64,000 nt of DNA from Aquimixticola soesokkakensis (lineage in GTDB: Bacteria > Pseudomonadota > Alphaproteobacteria > Rhodobacterales > Rhodobacteraceae), in assembly GCF_900172375.1 (NCBI RefSeq), contig NZ_FWFS01000002.1, positions 62,001 through 126,000 on the forward strand. The letters run 5' to 3'. Shown piece after piece: positions 8,610 through 18,656 of the stretch. Position 1 is the first letter of the stretch. Each line of letters opens with the position of its first letter. A program made the translations under genes and the position numbers. Under the pieces are notes generated by a model. It was given only the letters and a program-made list of their open reading frames with translations. It did not search any database and was not told the origin of the DNA.

Positions 8610-10181
8610 ATGTTTGCGATCACCCTTGCCGCGCGCTCTGCGCGAACGGTTGCCCTTTGCCTTGCGCAAACCGGCGCGCGCTCTGCCTTGCGCCAGTCGG
8701 TGCAATGGCGTCTGCGCGGCGCGGATGGCACGCAGCGCAGCGGGGAGACCAAGCGCGCCGTTCTGGCGCTGCATGATCTCACGCCCGACACGGCCTATGT
8801 GTTCGAAGCGGCGGCTGCGGCGCCCTGTGCGTTTTCCTGCGCGTTTTCGACCCTGCCCTGCGCAGGTCTGGTCGATGTGGCAGCTTTCGGGGCCACGCCG
8901 GATCTGCCCGACACGGCCGATGCGGCGCAGACCAACCGCGCCGCGTTCCAGGCGGCGCTTGCGGCGGTGCCCAAGGGCGGAACGCTGCGCGTGCCGGCCG
9001 GGCGATGGGTCTGCGCCCCGCTCGCGCTCAAATCCGACATGGTGCTGCACCTGGACAGGGGCGCGGTTCTGTTTGCCCCCTCGGATCGACAGGATTGGCC
9101 GATCCTGCCGGCACGCGATGCTGCGGGCCGGATGCTCGGGTCGTGGGAGGGTTTGCCAGAGGCCTGTTTTGCGGCCCCCCTGCATGCCATTGGCGCGTGC
9201 AACGTGACGATCAGTGGCCAAGGGACGCTCGATGGCGGCGGGGATCGCGGCGATTGGTGGCACTGGCCCAAGGAAACCCGCGACGGCGCGCGCCGCCCGC
9301 GCGGCCTGCACCTTATTGACTGTCAAAACACCCAGCTCATCGGCTTTACCATTCGCAACGCGCCCAGCTGGACGATCCACCCCCAGGGCTGCACCGGTCT
9401 GACCGCTGCCGCGCTGCGCATCATGGCCCCCCATGACAGCCCCAATACCGACGGCTTCGACCCCGAGATGTGCGAAAACGTCGATATCGTCGGCGTGCAT
9501 TTTTCGGTGGGCGACGATTGCATCGCGATCAAAGCGGGCAAGCGTGGCCCCAAGGGCGAGGCCGATCACCTGCGCCCGACCCGCCATGTGCGTGTGCGCC
9601 ATTGCCTGATGGAACGCGGTCACGGCGGCGTTGTCATCGGCTCGGAAATGTCGGGCGGCGTAAGCGATGTGACGGTGGAAGACTGCGACATGATCGGCAC
9701 GGATCGCGGTTTGCGGATGAAATCGCGCCGTGGTCGCGGTGGAACGGTCGCGCGCATCGCGATGCGCCGTGTGGTGATGGACGGGGTACTCACCGCCTTT
9801 TCGGCAAATGCACACTACTTTTGCGACGTGGATGGCCATGCCGATTGGGTGCAATCGCGCCAGCCCGCGCCGACCAACGCGGGCACGCCCCACTTGCACG
9901 ACATCACCATCGAGGACGTGGAACTGCGCAATCTGTCCCACGCGGTTGCGGCCTTTCTGGGCCTGCCCGAAGCCCCCATCGGCCCCATCCGCCTGACCCG
10001 CGTCACCGTCACCTCCTTTGATTTTGATGCGCAGGCCGCCGACCCGATCATGGCCGACCACCTGCGCCCGCTGCGCCATGCCGGCGTGCTGGGCGAACAC
10101 GCCGATGTGCACAGCGACACCCAGATCGTCGAGCACAACACCCTCACCGACCCCGCGCATAGATTTACGGAGCCCAAATGA
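8610..10181 (+). CDS. Polygalacturonase, glycoside hydrolase family 28 (exo-type PehX-like)
   Basis: 523 aa. An N-terminal fibronectin-III-like segment (about residues 1-85) precedes a right-handed beta-helix. The GH28 active-site motifs are all visible: SPNTDGFD (about 276-283), GDDCIAIK (about 300-307), [10 protein letters not shown] (about 337-346) and RGLRMKS (about 366-372). The FN3 plus helix layout is typical of exo-polygalacturonases. No signal peptide is visible, so it probably acts in the cytoplasm on imported oligogalacturonides. It overlaps the next gene by four bases (ATGA). Confidence 0.9.
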   Translation: MFAITLAARSARTVALCLAQTGARSALRQSVQWRLRGADGTQRSGETKRAVLALHDLTPDTAYVFEAAAAAPCAFSCAFSTLPCAGLVDVAAFGATPDLPDTADAAQTNRAAFQAALAAVPKGGTLRVPAGRWVCAPLALKSDMVLHLDRGAVLFAPSDRQDWPILPARDAAGRMLGSWEGLPEACFAAPLHAIGACNVTISGQGTLDGGGDRGDWWHWPKETRDGARRPRGLHLIDCQNTQLIGFTIRNAPSWTIHPQGCTGLTAAALRIMAPHDSPNTDGFDPEMCENVDIVGVHFSVGDDCIAIKAGKRGPKGEADHLRPTRHVRVRHCLMERGHGGVVIGSEMSGGVSDVTVEDCDMIGTDRGLRMKSRRGRGGTVARIAMRRVVMDGVLTAFSANAHYFCDVDGHADWVQSRQPAPTNAGTPHLHDITIEDVELRNLSHAVAAFLGLPEAPIGPIRLTRVTVTSFDFDAQAADPIMADHLRPLRHAGVLGEHADVHSDTQIVEHNTLTDPAHRFTEPK

Positions 10182-11236
10182 TCCCGCTCGCCTATTTTGA
10201 CGCTTTTGCGACCCGCTATCAGCCCTACAAAGACGGCAATTGGTGCTACGAGGATGGCTGCATCTATCGCGGTTTGGTGACGCTGCACCGCGCAACGGGA
10301 GAAGCGCGGTGGCTGGCGCATCTGGTGCGGCTCACCGACCGCCAAATCGCCAAGGATGGCACGCTTGCAGGCTACCGGATCGACGAATTCAACATCGACC
10401 ATATCCTTGCGGGGCGCTGCCTGTTCCATCTGGCCGAGCAAACGGGGGAGGCGCGCTATCTCGCGGCGGCGGGTCATCTGGCGGCGCAGCTAAAACAGCA
10501 TCCGCGCACGCAGGCGGGCAATTATTGGCACAAAAACCGCTACCCCGAACAGGTCTGGCTGGATGGTCTTTACATGGGCCTGCCCTTCCAGATCGAATAC
10601 GGGCAAATGCTGGACGATGCGACCCTCATCGAGGATGCGCTCGCGCAACTTTCAACGGCTCTTGAGGTGACGCGCGGCCCGCATGGTCTCTATGTCCATG
10701 CCTATGACGCGGCCCGCGCGCAGCCTTGGGCCGATACGGTCACGGGGCAATCGGGCGCGGTTTGGGCGCGCGCCTTGGGCTGGCTTGCCATGGCGCTGGT
10801 CGATATCGCAGCCCTTGCGCCAAAGCGCGCGCCGCGCCGCCAAACCCAAGCGCTTCTGGCGGCAATCCTGCGCGAACAGAGCCCCTCAACCCTGTGGCCG
10901 CAGGTGCTAGATGCTCCGCAGTTGCGCGGGAATTACGACGAAAGCTCAGCCTCGGCGATGTTTGCCTATGCCCTGCTGCGCGCCGAGCGTCTGGGCCTTG
11001 GACCCTATGGGCCGGCGGGCCGGCGTGCCCTGACCACCCTCATCCAGGACCGGCTTGTCATGCAGGACGGGGAGGTCGCATTTACAAAAATCGTCCATGT
11101 TGCGGGGCTTGGCGGCTATGAAAACCGCTATCGGGACGGGTCCGCGGCCTATTACCTGACCGAGCCGCTCGTCAGCGACGATGCCAAAGGCGTCGGCCCC
11201 TTGATGATGGCCTGCGCGGAGGCCCTGCGCGCCTAG
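10178..11236 (+). CDS. Unsaturated rhamnogalacturonyl/galacturonyl hydrolase, GH105 family (YteR/RhiN-like)
   Basis: 352 aa, the normal GH105 length, with an (alpha/alpha)6-barrel pattern of repeated helices. The motif VWLDGLYMG (about residues 126-134) holds the expected catalytic Asp; [14 protein letters not shown] (about 191-204) and [17 protein letters not shown] (about 249-265) are further family motifs. These enzymes release 4,5-unsaturated galacturonate from the non-reducing end of lyase products such as rhamnogalacturonan disaccharides. The product is the substrate of KdgF (2804). No signal peptide is seen. It converges with the pectinesterase gene, sharing a four-base CTAG. Confidence 0.9.
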   Translation: MIPLAYFDAFATRYQPYKDGNWCYEDGCIYRGLVTLHRATGEARWLAHLVRLTDRQIAKDGTLAGYRIDEFNIDHILAGRCLFHLAEQTGEARYLAAAGHLAAQLKQHPRTQAGNYWHKNRYPEQVWLDGLYMGLPFQIEYGQMLDDATLIEDALAQLSTALEVTRGPHGLYVHAYDAARAQPWADTVTGQSGAVWARALGWLAMALVDIAALAPKRAPRRQTQALLAAILREQSPSTLWPQVLDAPQLRGNYDESSASAMFAYALLRAERLGLGPYGPAGRRALTTLIQDRLVMQDGEVAFTKIVHVAGLGGYENRYRDGSAAYYLTEPLVSDDAKGVGPLMMACAEALRA

Positions 11237-12615
11237 ACATCGCGGTTGCCAAATTCACCCACAAAGGGGATCTGCGCGGCACGGCTGTCGCGCAGCACGC
11301 CCAGATCCACTCCTTGATCTTGCGCCCAATGCGCCAGATTGGCGATGAAATCACGCGCCGTGTAGTGGACGGGCCGAAACCGTGGCGCCCAATCGGCAGG
11401 GTCGTAGCGCCCATCGGGCATATGCCGCCCGCCATTCCAAGCAAACCACGGTGCCTCGGGCGCAATATGCGCGCCGATCCGGGAATTGAGGATCGCCACT
11501 TTGCCCACCGAAAACAGCGTCTGGGCGCTGATCGTGCCCTTTGGCGCAGTGAACTGCGACACAGGGCCAAAATCGCAGCGATAGCCCTCTATTTTGCTGT
11601 CGCCATAGGGCGTGCAGCGGGCGCCCTCGAACCATTGCCTGCCCAAGCTGAACACCGACTTCAATGCATTTTCACTGCCGTCATGGGTGAATTTACATGA
11701 ATCGAACACAAACCCGTAGGGCGTCAAAAGATGGGTCGAGGGTGCCGTGACGAACGCCATTTCAGTGCGCGCGCCCTTGCTGCAGATCTCGCAACGGTCG
11801 AAAAATGCGGTCCCGCCGCCAAAGATGAAATCTATGTCGCCCTCGATATAGCAGTCGCGCCAGTAGCTGCGCACGCTGCGCACCGGCAGGTCGGTTTTCA
11901 AATACAGCGTGTCCTGATCGCCCAAAAGGCGCAGCCGCTCAAAGCGCACCTTGTCAGCGCCCGCAACGATCACGGCAACAGCCTGATGTTGTCCGCGCGC
12001 AAATTGCCCGCGTGCATTCACCGCAGGCGGCGTTGCGCTCTCATTTGCGCTGATCCTGTCCTCGTTATAGCTGTTTTCAACCGTCAGGTTATGCGCCACA
12101 AACCCGTCCCCATAGACACGCATCACGGCGGCATTGATCGTACCCAGACTGTCGCGCGCGGCGATCTCGGCAAAAATCCTGCGAACGCTGTCGGGAGATC
12201 GGGCAAATTGTCCCGCAAACCGGGCGCTGTAGGCCGCACCGCTCATCCCCGCGTCGATATTGGCCCGCACAACCGTCTGATGCGGCGTTGCGCCCAAACC
12301 ATAGAGGGCTATCGGACGGGCGGTGGCGGGCACATAGACCAGCTCGTCATAATGACCCGCCGCAATCGCGATCCGCACAGGTCCCGTCCCCGAAGAATCC
12401 TGTCTGACAGCCTCATCCACCGCGGCCTGAATCGTGCGAAACTGTCCCTGCGCGGGATCCACCCGCAAATCAAACGCCAGCGCGCCCTGATCAATCGGCG
12501 CAAGGTCGGGTCGCCAGGGATCGATCCGCTCGGCCCCCGCGGGTCCGGCGTATTTCAACACCTCGGCCATCGTGAACGCGGCGGCTTGCGTGGCGCTAAA
12601 CACGGGACGGGTCAT
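11233..12615 (-). CDS. Pectinesterase, carbohydrate esterase family 8
   Basis: 460 aa. The CE8 beta-helix features are visible: GQFRTIQAAVDEA near the N-terminus, the Gln-rich GQHQAVAVIVAGADK region, GDQDTLYLK, and the catalytic stretch CYIEGDIDFIFGGGTAFFD with its active-site Asp residues. It hydrolyses methyl esters of homogalacturonan to give free carboxylates. Unlike most CE8 enzymes it shows no signal peptide or lipobox; the N-terminus is hydrophilic (MTRPVFSATQAAAF). Cytoplasmic demethylation of imported methylated oligogalacturonides is the simplest reading (inference). Last gene of the minus-strand unit. Confidence 0.88.
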   Translation of the reverse strand: MTRPVFSATQAAAFTMAEVLKYAGPAGAERIDPWRPDLAPIDQGALAFDLRVDPAQGQFRTIQAAVDEAVRQDSSGTGPVRIAIAAGHYDELVYVPATARPIALYGLGATPHQTVVRANIDAGMSGAAYSARFAGQFARSPDSVRRIFAEIAARDSLGTINAAVMRVYGDGFVAHNLTVENSYNEDRISANESATPPAVNARGQFARGQHQAVAVIVAGADKVRFERLRLLGDQDTLYLKTDLPVRSVRSYWRDCYIEGDIDFIFGGGTAFFDRCEICSKGARTEMAFVTAPSTHLLTPYGFVFDSCKFTHDGSENALKSVFSLGRQWFEGARCTPYGDSKIEGYRCDFGPVSQFTAPKGTISAQTLFSVGKVAILNSRIGAHIAPEAPWFAWNGGRHMPDGRYDPADWAPRFRPVHYTARDFIANLAHWAQDQGVDLGVLRDSRAAQIPFVGEFGNRDV

Positions 12616-12630
12616 GGCGAACCTCTCTGA

Positions 12631-13266
12631 TCAAGCGCGCGCCAAAAGAGTGCGAACCGGCGCGACCAAAGCCGCGCCGATCGCGCTGGTGTTGGCCTGA
12701 TCCAGATGCACACCATCAATTTCCGATGCTTCAGCAACGCGCGACGCATCGAAAAAGGCCACGCCCATCTCTACGCTAAGTTTTTCATACAGATGTGATA
12801 ACTTTCGCGATTCCGCAATGCGTTGTGCCGAATCCAAAGGCCGGTTTCGGGCCATGCGGCACAGGGGTGGTGCGACGATCAACATTTGGGGGATTGCCGT
12901 TGCGGGCTTGTAGGGAAGTGTCGCGACAAGCTGCACCAGACGCCGCATGCCCGCCTGCGCACCAAGGGCAACCCCGCCGTGAACGGGCTTGAGATCATTG
13001 GTGCCGAGCATCACGATCACCAAATCCAGCGGCATATTCGCCATCAAGGCCACCGGCAGTGTCTTGACCGCGTTGCGGCAACAGGGCGCGGCATGATCGT
13101 CAAAACAGGTGGTGCGCCCGCCCAGACCATCCTGTATGACATGTGCCTGCGCGCCAAGCCCTGCCTGCAAGACATTGGGCCAGCGTTGCGCGACAGGATG
13201 GCGCAACCCCGTTGCCGGATCCGCCCCCCAGGTCAAACTGTCCCCATAGACCAAAATCTGTTTCAT
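12631..13266 (-). CDS. SGNH/GDSL-type esterase
   Basis: 211 aa. Block I is VYGDSLTWG (about residues 5-13, with the nucleophile Ser), block III is MLGTNDLKP, and block V is DGVHLDQ (the Asp and His of the catalytic triad). This is a lipase/acylhydrolase fold often used for deacetylation of carbohydrates or small esters. Inside a pectin operon it may remove acetyl groups from pectin oligomers, but arylesterase-type relatives of similar size exist, so the substrate is open. No signal peptide. It lies 15 bases from both neighbours and is co-transcribed with the lactone isomerase and pectinesterase genes. Confidence 0.82.
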   Translation of the reverse strand: MKQILVYGDSLTWGADPATGLRHPVAQRWPNVLQAGLGAQAHVIQDGLGGRTTCFDDHAAPCCRNAVKTLPVALMANMPLDLVIVMLGTNDLKPVHGGVALGAQAGMRRLVQLVATLPYKPATAIPQMLIVAPPLCRMARNRPLDSAQRIAESRKLSHLYEKLSVEMGVAFFDASRVAEASEIDGVHLDQANTSAIGAALVAPVRTLLARA

Positions 13267-13280
13267 GCGTCCCTGCCCTG

Positions 13281-14147
13281 CTACGCCTGTAAAGCGGAAA
13301 ATCCGTAGAGCGCCTGAGGGGTCTCGACCAACGCCAAATGTCGCGCCGTCGCGTCAGGTAACCACCCCAAGGCCGTGTCCATCAAAGCCGCATCGCAGGG
13401 ATATTCCTCTGTCAACCGCGCGGCATTATGCGGCCAGTTCGTGCCCCAAACAATTCGCTCGGGCGCAAAGGCGCCGATCTCGCGCGCCACGGCGGCGATA
13501 TCGGCAAAATCAGGCGCTGCGCTGCGCGAACTTTCGTAACAACCGGCAAATTTGAACCACATTTTCCCGCCATCCAGCAGGCGTTTGAGCACAGCGATAT
13601 GCTCGGGTGTGGCGCCGTCGAAAATTTTACCGTGGTGATCCAGAACCCAATTTGATTTCAATGCCTTAAGTCGGTTTTCAAGCACGGGAAGATGCGATCC
13701 GTCGCATTGCACGGCCATCATCCAACCCGCCGCATGTGCCTTGGCATCAACTGCTTCCAACGCCTCCAGACCCACGGCACCTCCGGGCAAATCCATGATA
13801 CGCGCGCCCGTCACGCCAGCCGCGCTCAAGCGCTCGATTTCTGCCTCGGTGGTGTCCGGCGTGATCACCGCGACACCCCGCGCGATATCCCCCATCTCAG
13901 CCAGACAGGCGATCAGATTGCTGTTGTCGGCCTGATGCGCATTGCCTTGTGTGATCACAACCCGATCCAGACCCAGCCAGCGCATCACCTCGCGGTACAT
14001 CGCCGCATCAGGAAGCGGGTCCGGCGGCAAACCTGGCCCACCGGAGACAGCGCCAAACCCCGGCAAATACATGTGCATTTGAGTATCGATCGCCCCGCGG
14101 GGCACCTCGGTCTGCGGGGCAACGCCGCTGAGTTTGCGCGAAATCAT
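13281..14147 (-). CDS. gli: Amidohydrolase-family galactarolactone isomerase (Gli-like)
   Basis: 288 aa amidohydrolase-2 fold: IDTQMHMY at the start of the barrel (HxH-like metal region), VQCDGSHLP, WVLDHHGK and the closing WGTNWPHN. In Agrobacterium, Gli converts galactaro-1,5-lactone (the Udh product) to the 1,4-lactone used by the cycloisomerase. Here it overlaps a cycloisomerase-like enolase-superfamily gene by four bases (ATGA) and udh is in the same cluster, which strongly supports this role. Other amidohydrolase-2 lactonases are an alternative. Confidence 0.8.
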   Translation of the reverse strand: MISRKLSGVAPQTEVPRGAIDTQMHMYLPGFGAVSGGPGLPPDPLPDAAMYREVMRWLGLDRVVITQGNAHQADNSNLIACLAEMGDIARGVAVITPDTTEAEIERLSAAGVTGARIMDLPGGAVGLEALEAVDAKAHAAGWMMAVQCDGSHLPVLENRLKALKSNWVLDHHGKIFDGATPEHIAVLKRLLDGGKMWFKFAGCYESSRSAAPDFADIAAVAREIGAFAPERIVWGTNWPHNAARLTEEYPCDAALMDTALGWLPDATARHLALVETPQALYGFSALQA

Positions 14148-15283
14148 GTGCCGCTCCTCGGGGCAAATTCGACCAGAGCATCGCGGTCGATTTCGATCCC
14201 CAAACCCGGCGCATCGGGGATTTGGACGACACCGTTCTCATGCTCGATGGGATGTTTCACAACTGCCTGGCGAAACGGATTATGGGTGCGGTCGAATTCC
14301 AGAATCGGGGCGATGGGTGTGTTGCGCACGGGGTTTGGCACCATGGCGGACATGAACTGCAAGGCCGCCGCGATCTGCACCGCTGTGCCCCAGACATGCG
14401 GCACAACCCGAACCCCGTGCAAACTTGCCAAATCAGCCACTCTTTTGATTTCGCTAAATCCGCCCACACCGCAAATATCGGGCTGCACAATGTCAACGGC
14501 GCGGGTTTCAATCGGCTCGCGAAAGCCCCAGCGCGTGTGCCAGGTTTCGCCACCCGCCACCGCAATCGGCTGGCGCGCACGCACATCACGATAGGCCGCC
14601 AGCTGTTCGGGAACGACGGGTTCCTCGAACCAGTCAATCCCGCATTCAGCAGCTGCCTGACCCAACCGGATGGCTTCGATCGCATCGTATCCGTGATTTG
14701 CGTCTATCATCAAACGCATATCCGGCCCGATGGCATCGCGAACAGCACGAATGACTTGCAAATCCTGTGCGACGTCAAAGCCGATCTTGATCTTGGCGGC
14801 GTGAAATCCTGCCGCCGCATGCCCGGCCATTTCCTCGGCGTTGTCTTCGACGCGGTCCACGCCGTCGCGTTTGAAAGACCCCGTGGCGTAGGCCTGCACC
14901 GACTCGCGAAAGCGGCCGCCAAGCAAAGTCGCGATCGACACACCAAAGTGTTTTCCTTTGATATCCCAAAGGGCGATATCAATGCCCGACAAGGCCGTGA
15001 TCGTGATCCCGCGCTGCCCTTGATCGCGTAGCGCATTATACAGGGTCGCCCATATTTTCTCGGTTTCCAACGGGTTCATCCCGATCAACCAGGCGCTGTA
15101 GGTTTGCACCATCGCCGCATTCGCGCCCGCCGGCCCAAGGCATTCGCCCCAGCCAACCGTCCCGTCGTCGCATACGATTTCGACCAGCACATGGACGCGA
15201 CGGTCAAACCGCATGGACGCGCTTTCGAAAGCGACCTCCAAGCGATGTTCAAGCAGATGGGTTTTGACCTGCGCGATCCGCAT
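14144..15283 (-). CDS. gci: Galactarolactone cycloisomerase-like enzyme (enolase superfamily)
   Basis: 379 aa mandelate racemase/muconate-lactonising fold. Visible catalytic features are KIKIGFD (KxK motif, about residue 165), LMIDANHGYD (metal Asp), WFEEPVVPEQ (metal Glu), AGGETWHTRWG and DIVQPDICGVGG. In the oxidative galacturonate pathway Gci opens and dehydrates galactaro-1,4-lactone to 5-keto-4-deoxyglucarate. The neighbouring Gli, KdgD and Udh genes fit this role better than other acid-sugar dehydratases, though a galactarate or glucarate dehydratase cannot be excluded by eye. Confidence 0.83.
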   Translation of the reverse strand: MRIAQVKTHLLEHRLEVAFESASMRFDRRVHVLVEIVCDDGTVGWGECLGPAGANAAMVQTYSAWLIGMNPLETEKIWATLYNALRDQGQRGITITALSGIDIALWDIKGKHFGVSIATLLGGRFRESVQAYATGSFKRDGVDRVEDNAEEMAGHAAAGFHAAKIKIGFDVAQDLQVIRAVRDAIGPDMRLMIDANHGYDAIEAIRLGQAAAECGIDWFEEPVVPEQLAAYRDVRARQPIAVAGGETWHTRWGFREPIETRAVDIVQPDICGVGGFSEIKRVADLASLHGVRVVPHVWGTAVQIAAALQFMSAMVPNPVRNTPIAPILEFDRTHNPFRQAVVKHPIEHENGVVQIPDAPGLGIEIDRDALVEFAPRSGT

Positions 15284-15294
15284 CTTGACGCTCC

Positions 15295-16254
<960 letters not shown>

Positions 16255-16259
16255 ATAAT

Positions 16260-16270
16260 TTGTATGACAA
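16260..16270. promoter_or_regulatory. FadR-type operator candidate upstream of kdgD
   Basis: TTGTATGACAA is an exact match to TNGTNNNACNA and lies just upstream of the putative kdgD -35 element. Similar sites occur at 2757, 4150, 17838 and 21573-21596. Confidence 0.55.
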
Positions 16271-16306
16271 GTTGGGGCATTTTCACCCGCGCACTGGCAA
16301 CGCCCT

Positions 16307-17821
16307 TTACGCAAGATCGTCAGGCAGCAAGGCATCGGGAAGGTTCTGATAACTCACAGGGCGCAGGAATCGCCGGATCGACATTGTCCCGACCGAGGTT
16401 GCGCCAAAGTTGGTGGACGCGGGATAGGGACCGCCATGCACCATCGCGTCGCAGACCTCGACACCTGTCGGAAACCCGTTCGCCAACACGCGCCCCGCCT
16501 TGCGCTCCAAGACCGGCATCAGGCTGCGCCCCAGGGCTGCGTCCCCTGCATCCAGGTGAAGTGTCGCCGTCAACTGGCCCGCAAAGCTCAAGGCCACCTC
16601 CCGCATTTCGCGCGCGTCCGAGACGGTCACGATCAACCCCAAAGGACCGAAAACTTCCTCGCTCAACGCGTGGTTCGCGATCCAGTCCGCAGCCTTGACG
16701 CGGTACAAAAACGGTTTGGCTTCGCGCGGCCCACAGGTTGAGGTCAACAGGCCCTGAACGCCTGCGCCGCCCCCGATGCGTGCCGCCCCGTCGCGGTAGG
16801 CCGCGGCGATGCCATCGGTCAACATGACCTGCGCCGCGGATTGCGACAGCGCCGAGACGGCAGATTGGGCAAAGGCTTCGGCGTGGGGGCCATCAGTGAT
16901 CACCGCGATCCCGGGATTGGTGCAGAATTGCCCCGCCCCCATCGTCAGGGACCCCGCCCAGGCCTGCCCCAATGCCTCGCCACGCGCGGCGGCCGCCTCA
17001 GGGAGGACGAACATCGGGTTTACGGAACCCAGTTCACCAAAAAATGGAATAGGATTAGGGCGTTGCGCGCATAAATCGAACAAGGCACGCCCGCCGCCAA
17101 GCGATCCTGTAAAGCCGACCGCATTGATCAGAGGATGCTGCACAAGGCTGGTTCCGACATCGCGTTTGCCCCCCTGAATGAGGGAAAACACGCCTTTGGG
17201 CAACTGGCAGGTTTCAAGCGCCGCAAGGATCGCTTCGGCGACGATTTCACCCGTCCCGGGATGCGCGGAATGGCCTTTGACAACCACCGGACAGCCTGCA
17301 GCCAGCGCGGCGGCCGTATCGCCCCCGGCGGTGGAAAATGCCAGCGGAAAATTCGACGCACCAAAGACGGCCACCGGCCCGATCGGGCGCTGCATCAGGC
17401 GAATATCGGGGCGGGGCAAGGGCGCGCGCTCCGGCAATGCCGGATCAAAGCGGCGATCAAGATAGTCGCCCTTCAGGAGGTGCTCGGCAAAGAGGCGCAG
17501 CTGGCCAGTGGTGCGCCCCCGCTCGCCTTGCAGGCGCGCTTGTGGAAGGCCGGTTTCGCGCGTGCCGATCTCGGTGATGGCCTCGGCGCGGGCCTCGATT
17601 TCATCGGCAATCGCCGTCAAAAACGCCGCGCGCTTGGCCCGCGTCGTGGCGCCATAGGTCCAGAAGGCTTCCTCTGCCGCCTGCACGGCAGCATCGACCA
17701 ACGCGGGCGTTCCAACCGAAAACCGGTCTGCCGGTCCGCTGGCGGGTTCGTTTTCAAACTGCTGCTCGGTGGCAACCCAGTCCCCTGCGATCAGGTGCTT
17801 TCCGTGGGGCGTAAAACGCAT
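16307..17821 (-). CDS. Alpha-ketoglutarate semialdehyde dehydrogenase (2,5-dioxovalerate dehydrogenase)
   Basis: About 504 aa aldehyde dehydrogenase. Visible are the cofactor-binding stretch VAVFGASNFPLAFSTAGGD, the Lys in PVVVKGHSAHPGTGE, the Glu region FFGELGSVNPMFVLP and the catalytic Cys in MGAGQFCTNPG (about residue 300). The HSAHPGT and ELGSVNP features are typical of the ketoglutarate-semialdehyde branch. It oxidises the KdgD product to 2-oxoglutarate, closing the oxidative galacturonate pathway. ATG 17821 follows an AAAGGA site; the longer frame to 17902 overlaps udh. It lies 41 bases after udh. Confidence 0.87.
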   Translation of the reverse strand: MRFTPHGKHLIAGDWVATEQQFENEPASGPADRFSVGTPALVDAAVQAAEEAFWTYGATTRAKRAAFLTAIADEIEARAEAITEIGTRETGLPQARLQGERGRTTGQLRLFAEHLLKGDYLDRRFDPALPERAPLPRPDIRLMQRPIGPVAVFGASNFPLAFSTAGGDTAAALAAGCPVVVKGHSAHPGTGEIVAEAILAALETCQLPKGVFSLIQGGKRDVGTSLVQHPLINAVGFTGSLGGGRALFDLCAQRPNPIPFFGELGSVNPMFVLPEAAAARGEALGQAWAGSLTMGAGQFCTNPGIAVITDGPHAEAFAQSAVSALSQSAAQVMLTDGIAAAYRDGAARIGGGAGVQGLLTSTCGPREAKPFLYRVKAADWIANHALSEEVFGPLGLIVTVSDAREMREVALSFAGQLTATLHLDAGDAALGRSLMPVLERKAGRVLANGFPTGVEVCDAMVHGGPYPASTNFGATSVGTMSIRRFLRPVSYQNLPDALLPDDLA

Positions 17822-17837
17822 CGGTTTTCCTTTCAAT

Positions 17838-17848
17838 CTGTCTGACAG
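17838..17848. promoter_or_regulatory. Palindrome in the udh - aldehyde dehydrogenase gap
   Basis: CTGTCTGACAG is a perfect CTGT-N3-ACAG palindrome with the same TGT-N3-ACA core as the FadR-type sites. It sits in the short gap before the aldehyde dehydrogenase ribosome site. Confidence 0.35.
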
Positions 17849-17862
17849 GTGAGGAGTCCTGC

Positions 17863-18651
17863 TCAGCTCTCTATGTCTTCGATCAAGTTTCCGCCTTGCC
17901 ATTTTTCCATGGCCGCCGTCGCGGGCGGGCGCGCCACGTCGCGCTCGATCTGCGCGCGGTAGGCTTCTGCGTTATCTTTGGCCTGCCAGCCCAAATGCCC
18001 GACATGGCTGTTGTCCCACCACGCGGCGTCGTTGTTGGACACGCCCCAAATCACCGGACAGCCCAAGCTGGGCGCGCAAAACACCGCGCGCACAAGGGCG
18101 ACAAAATCGTCATAGCTAAACCAGGTTGCCAACATGCGGTGGTTGGTCGGCACGGGCATACAGGACCCGATCCGCACCAGCGCGCTCTCTTGCCCATGCT
18201 TGGAATGGTAAAACGAGGCCACCGCTTCGCCGAACACTTTGGAAACCCCGTACAGCGTGTCGGGTTTCACCGGATCTTCGGGCGCAAGGTGCTGCCCCTG
18301 GGGGTAGTAGCCAATGGTGTGGTTCGAGGAGGCAAACAGAATGCGCGGCATGCCGTGCTTGCGGGCCGCCTCATAGAGGTTGTAAACGCCGCGCAAATTG
18401 CCCGCTTCGATCAAATCATAGGGCGCCTCGCCGGAAATGCCGCCCAGATGAACGATCCCGTCACAACCCTCGACAAGCGCCTCCACCGCGGCGGCGTCTG
18501 CAAGGTCACACCGCACAAGTTCTTCGCCCGCCCGCGCCGCGCCAAGATCGTTCAGATCCGACAGCCGCAAAATCTCGGCCTCCTCGCAGAGCCGCTCGCG
18601 CAGCATGGTGCCAAGCACCCCGGCGGCACCGGTGATCAACAATCGTTTCAT
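17863..18651 (-). CDS. udh: Uronate dehydrogenase
   Basis: 262 aa short-chain/extended dehydrogenase. The Rossmann motif is TGAAGVLG (residues 7-14) and the catalytic pair lies in LYGVSKVFGE (YxxxK, about 134-143). The FASSNHTIGYYP region contains the Ser-Asn-His stretch characteristic of uronate dehydrogenases. It oxidises galacturonate or glucuronate with NAD to the aldaro-1,5-lactone, the first step of the oxidative pathway. ATG 18651 is chosen; GTG 18660, overlapping the dctM stop, is also possible. It is translationally linked to the TRAP importer genes upstream. Confidence 0.88.
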   Translation of the reverse strand: MKRLLITGAAGVLGTMLRERLCEEAEILRLSDLNDLGAARAGEELVRCDLADAAAVEALVEGCDGIVHLGGISGEAPYDLIEAGNLRGVYNLYEAARKHGMPRILFASSNHTIGYYPQGQHLAPEDPVKPDTLYGVSKVFGEAVASFYHSKHGQESALVRIGSCMPVPTNHRMLATWFSYDDFVALVRAVFCAPSLGCPVIWGVSNNDAAWWDNSHVGHLGWQAKDNAEAYRAQIERDVARPPATAAMEKWQGGNLIEDIES

Positions 18652-18656
18652 AACGC

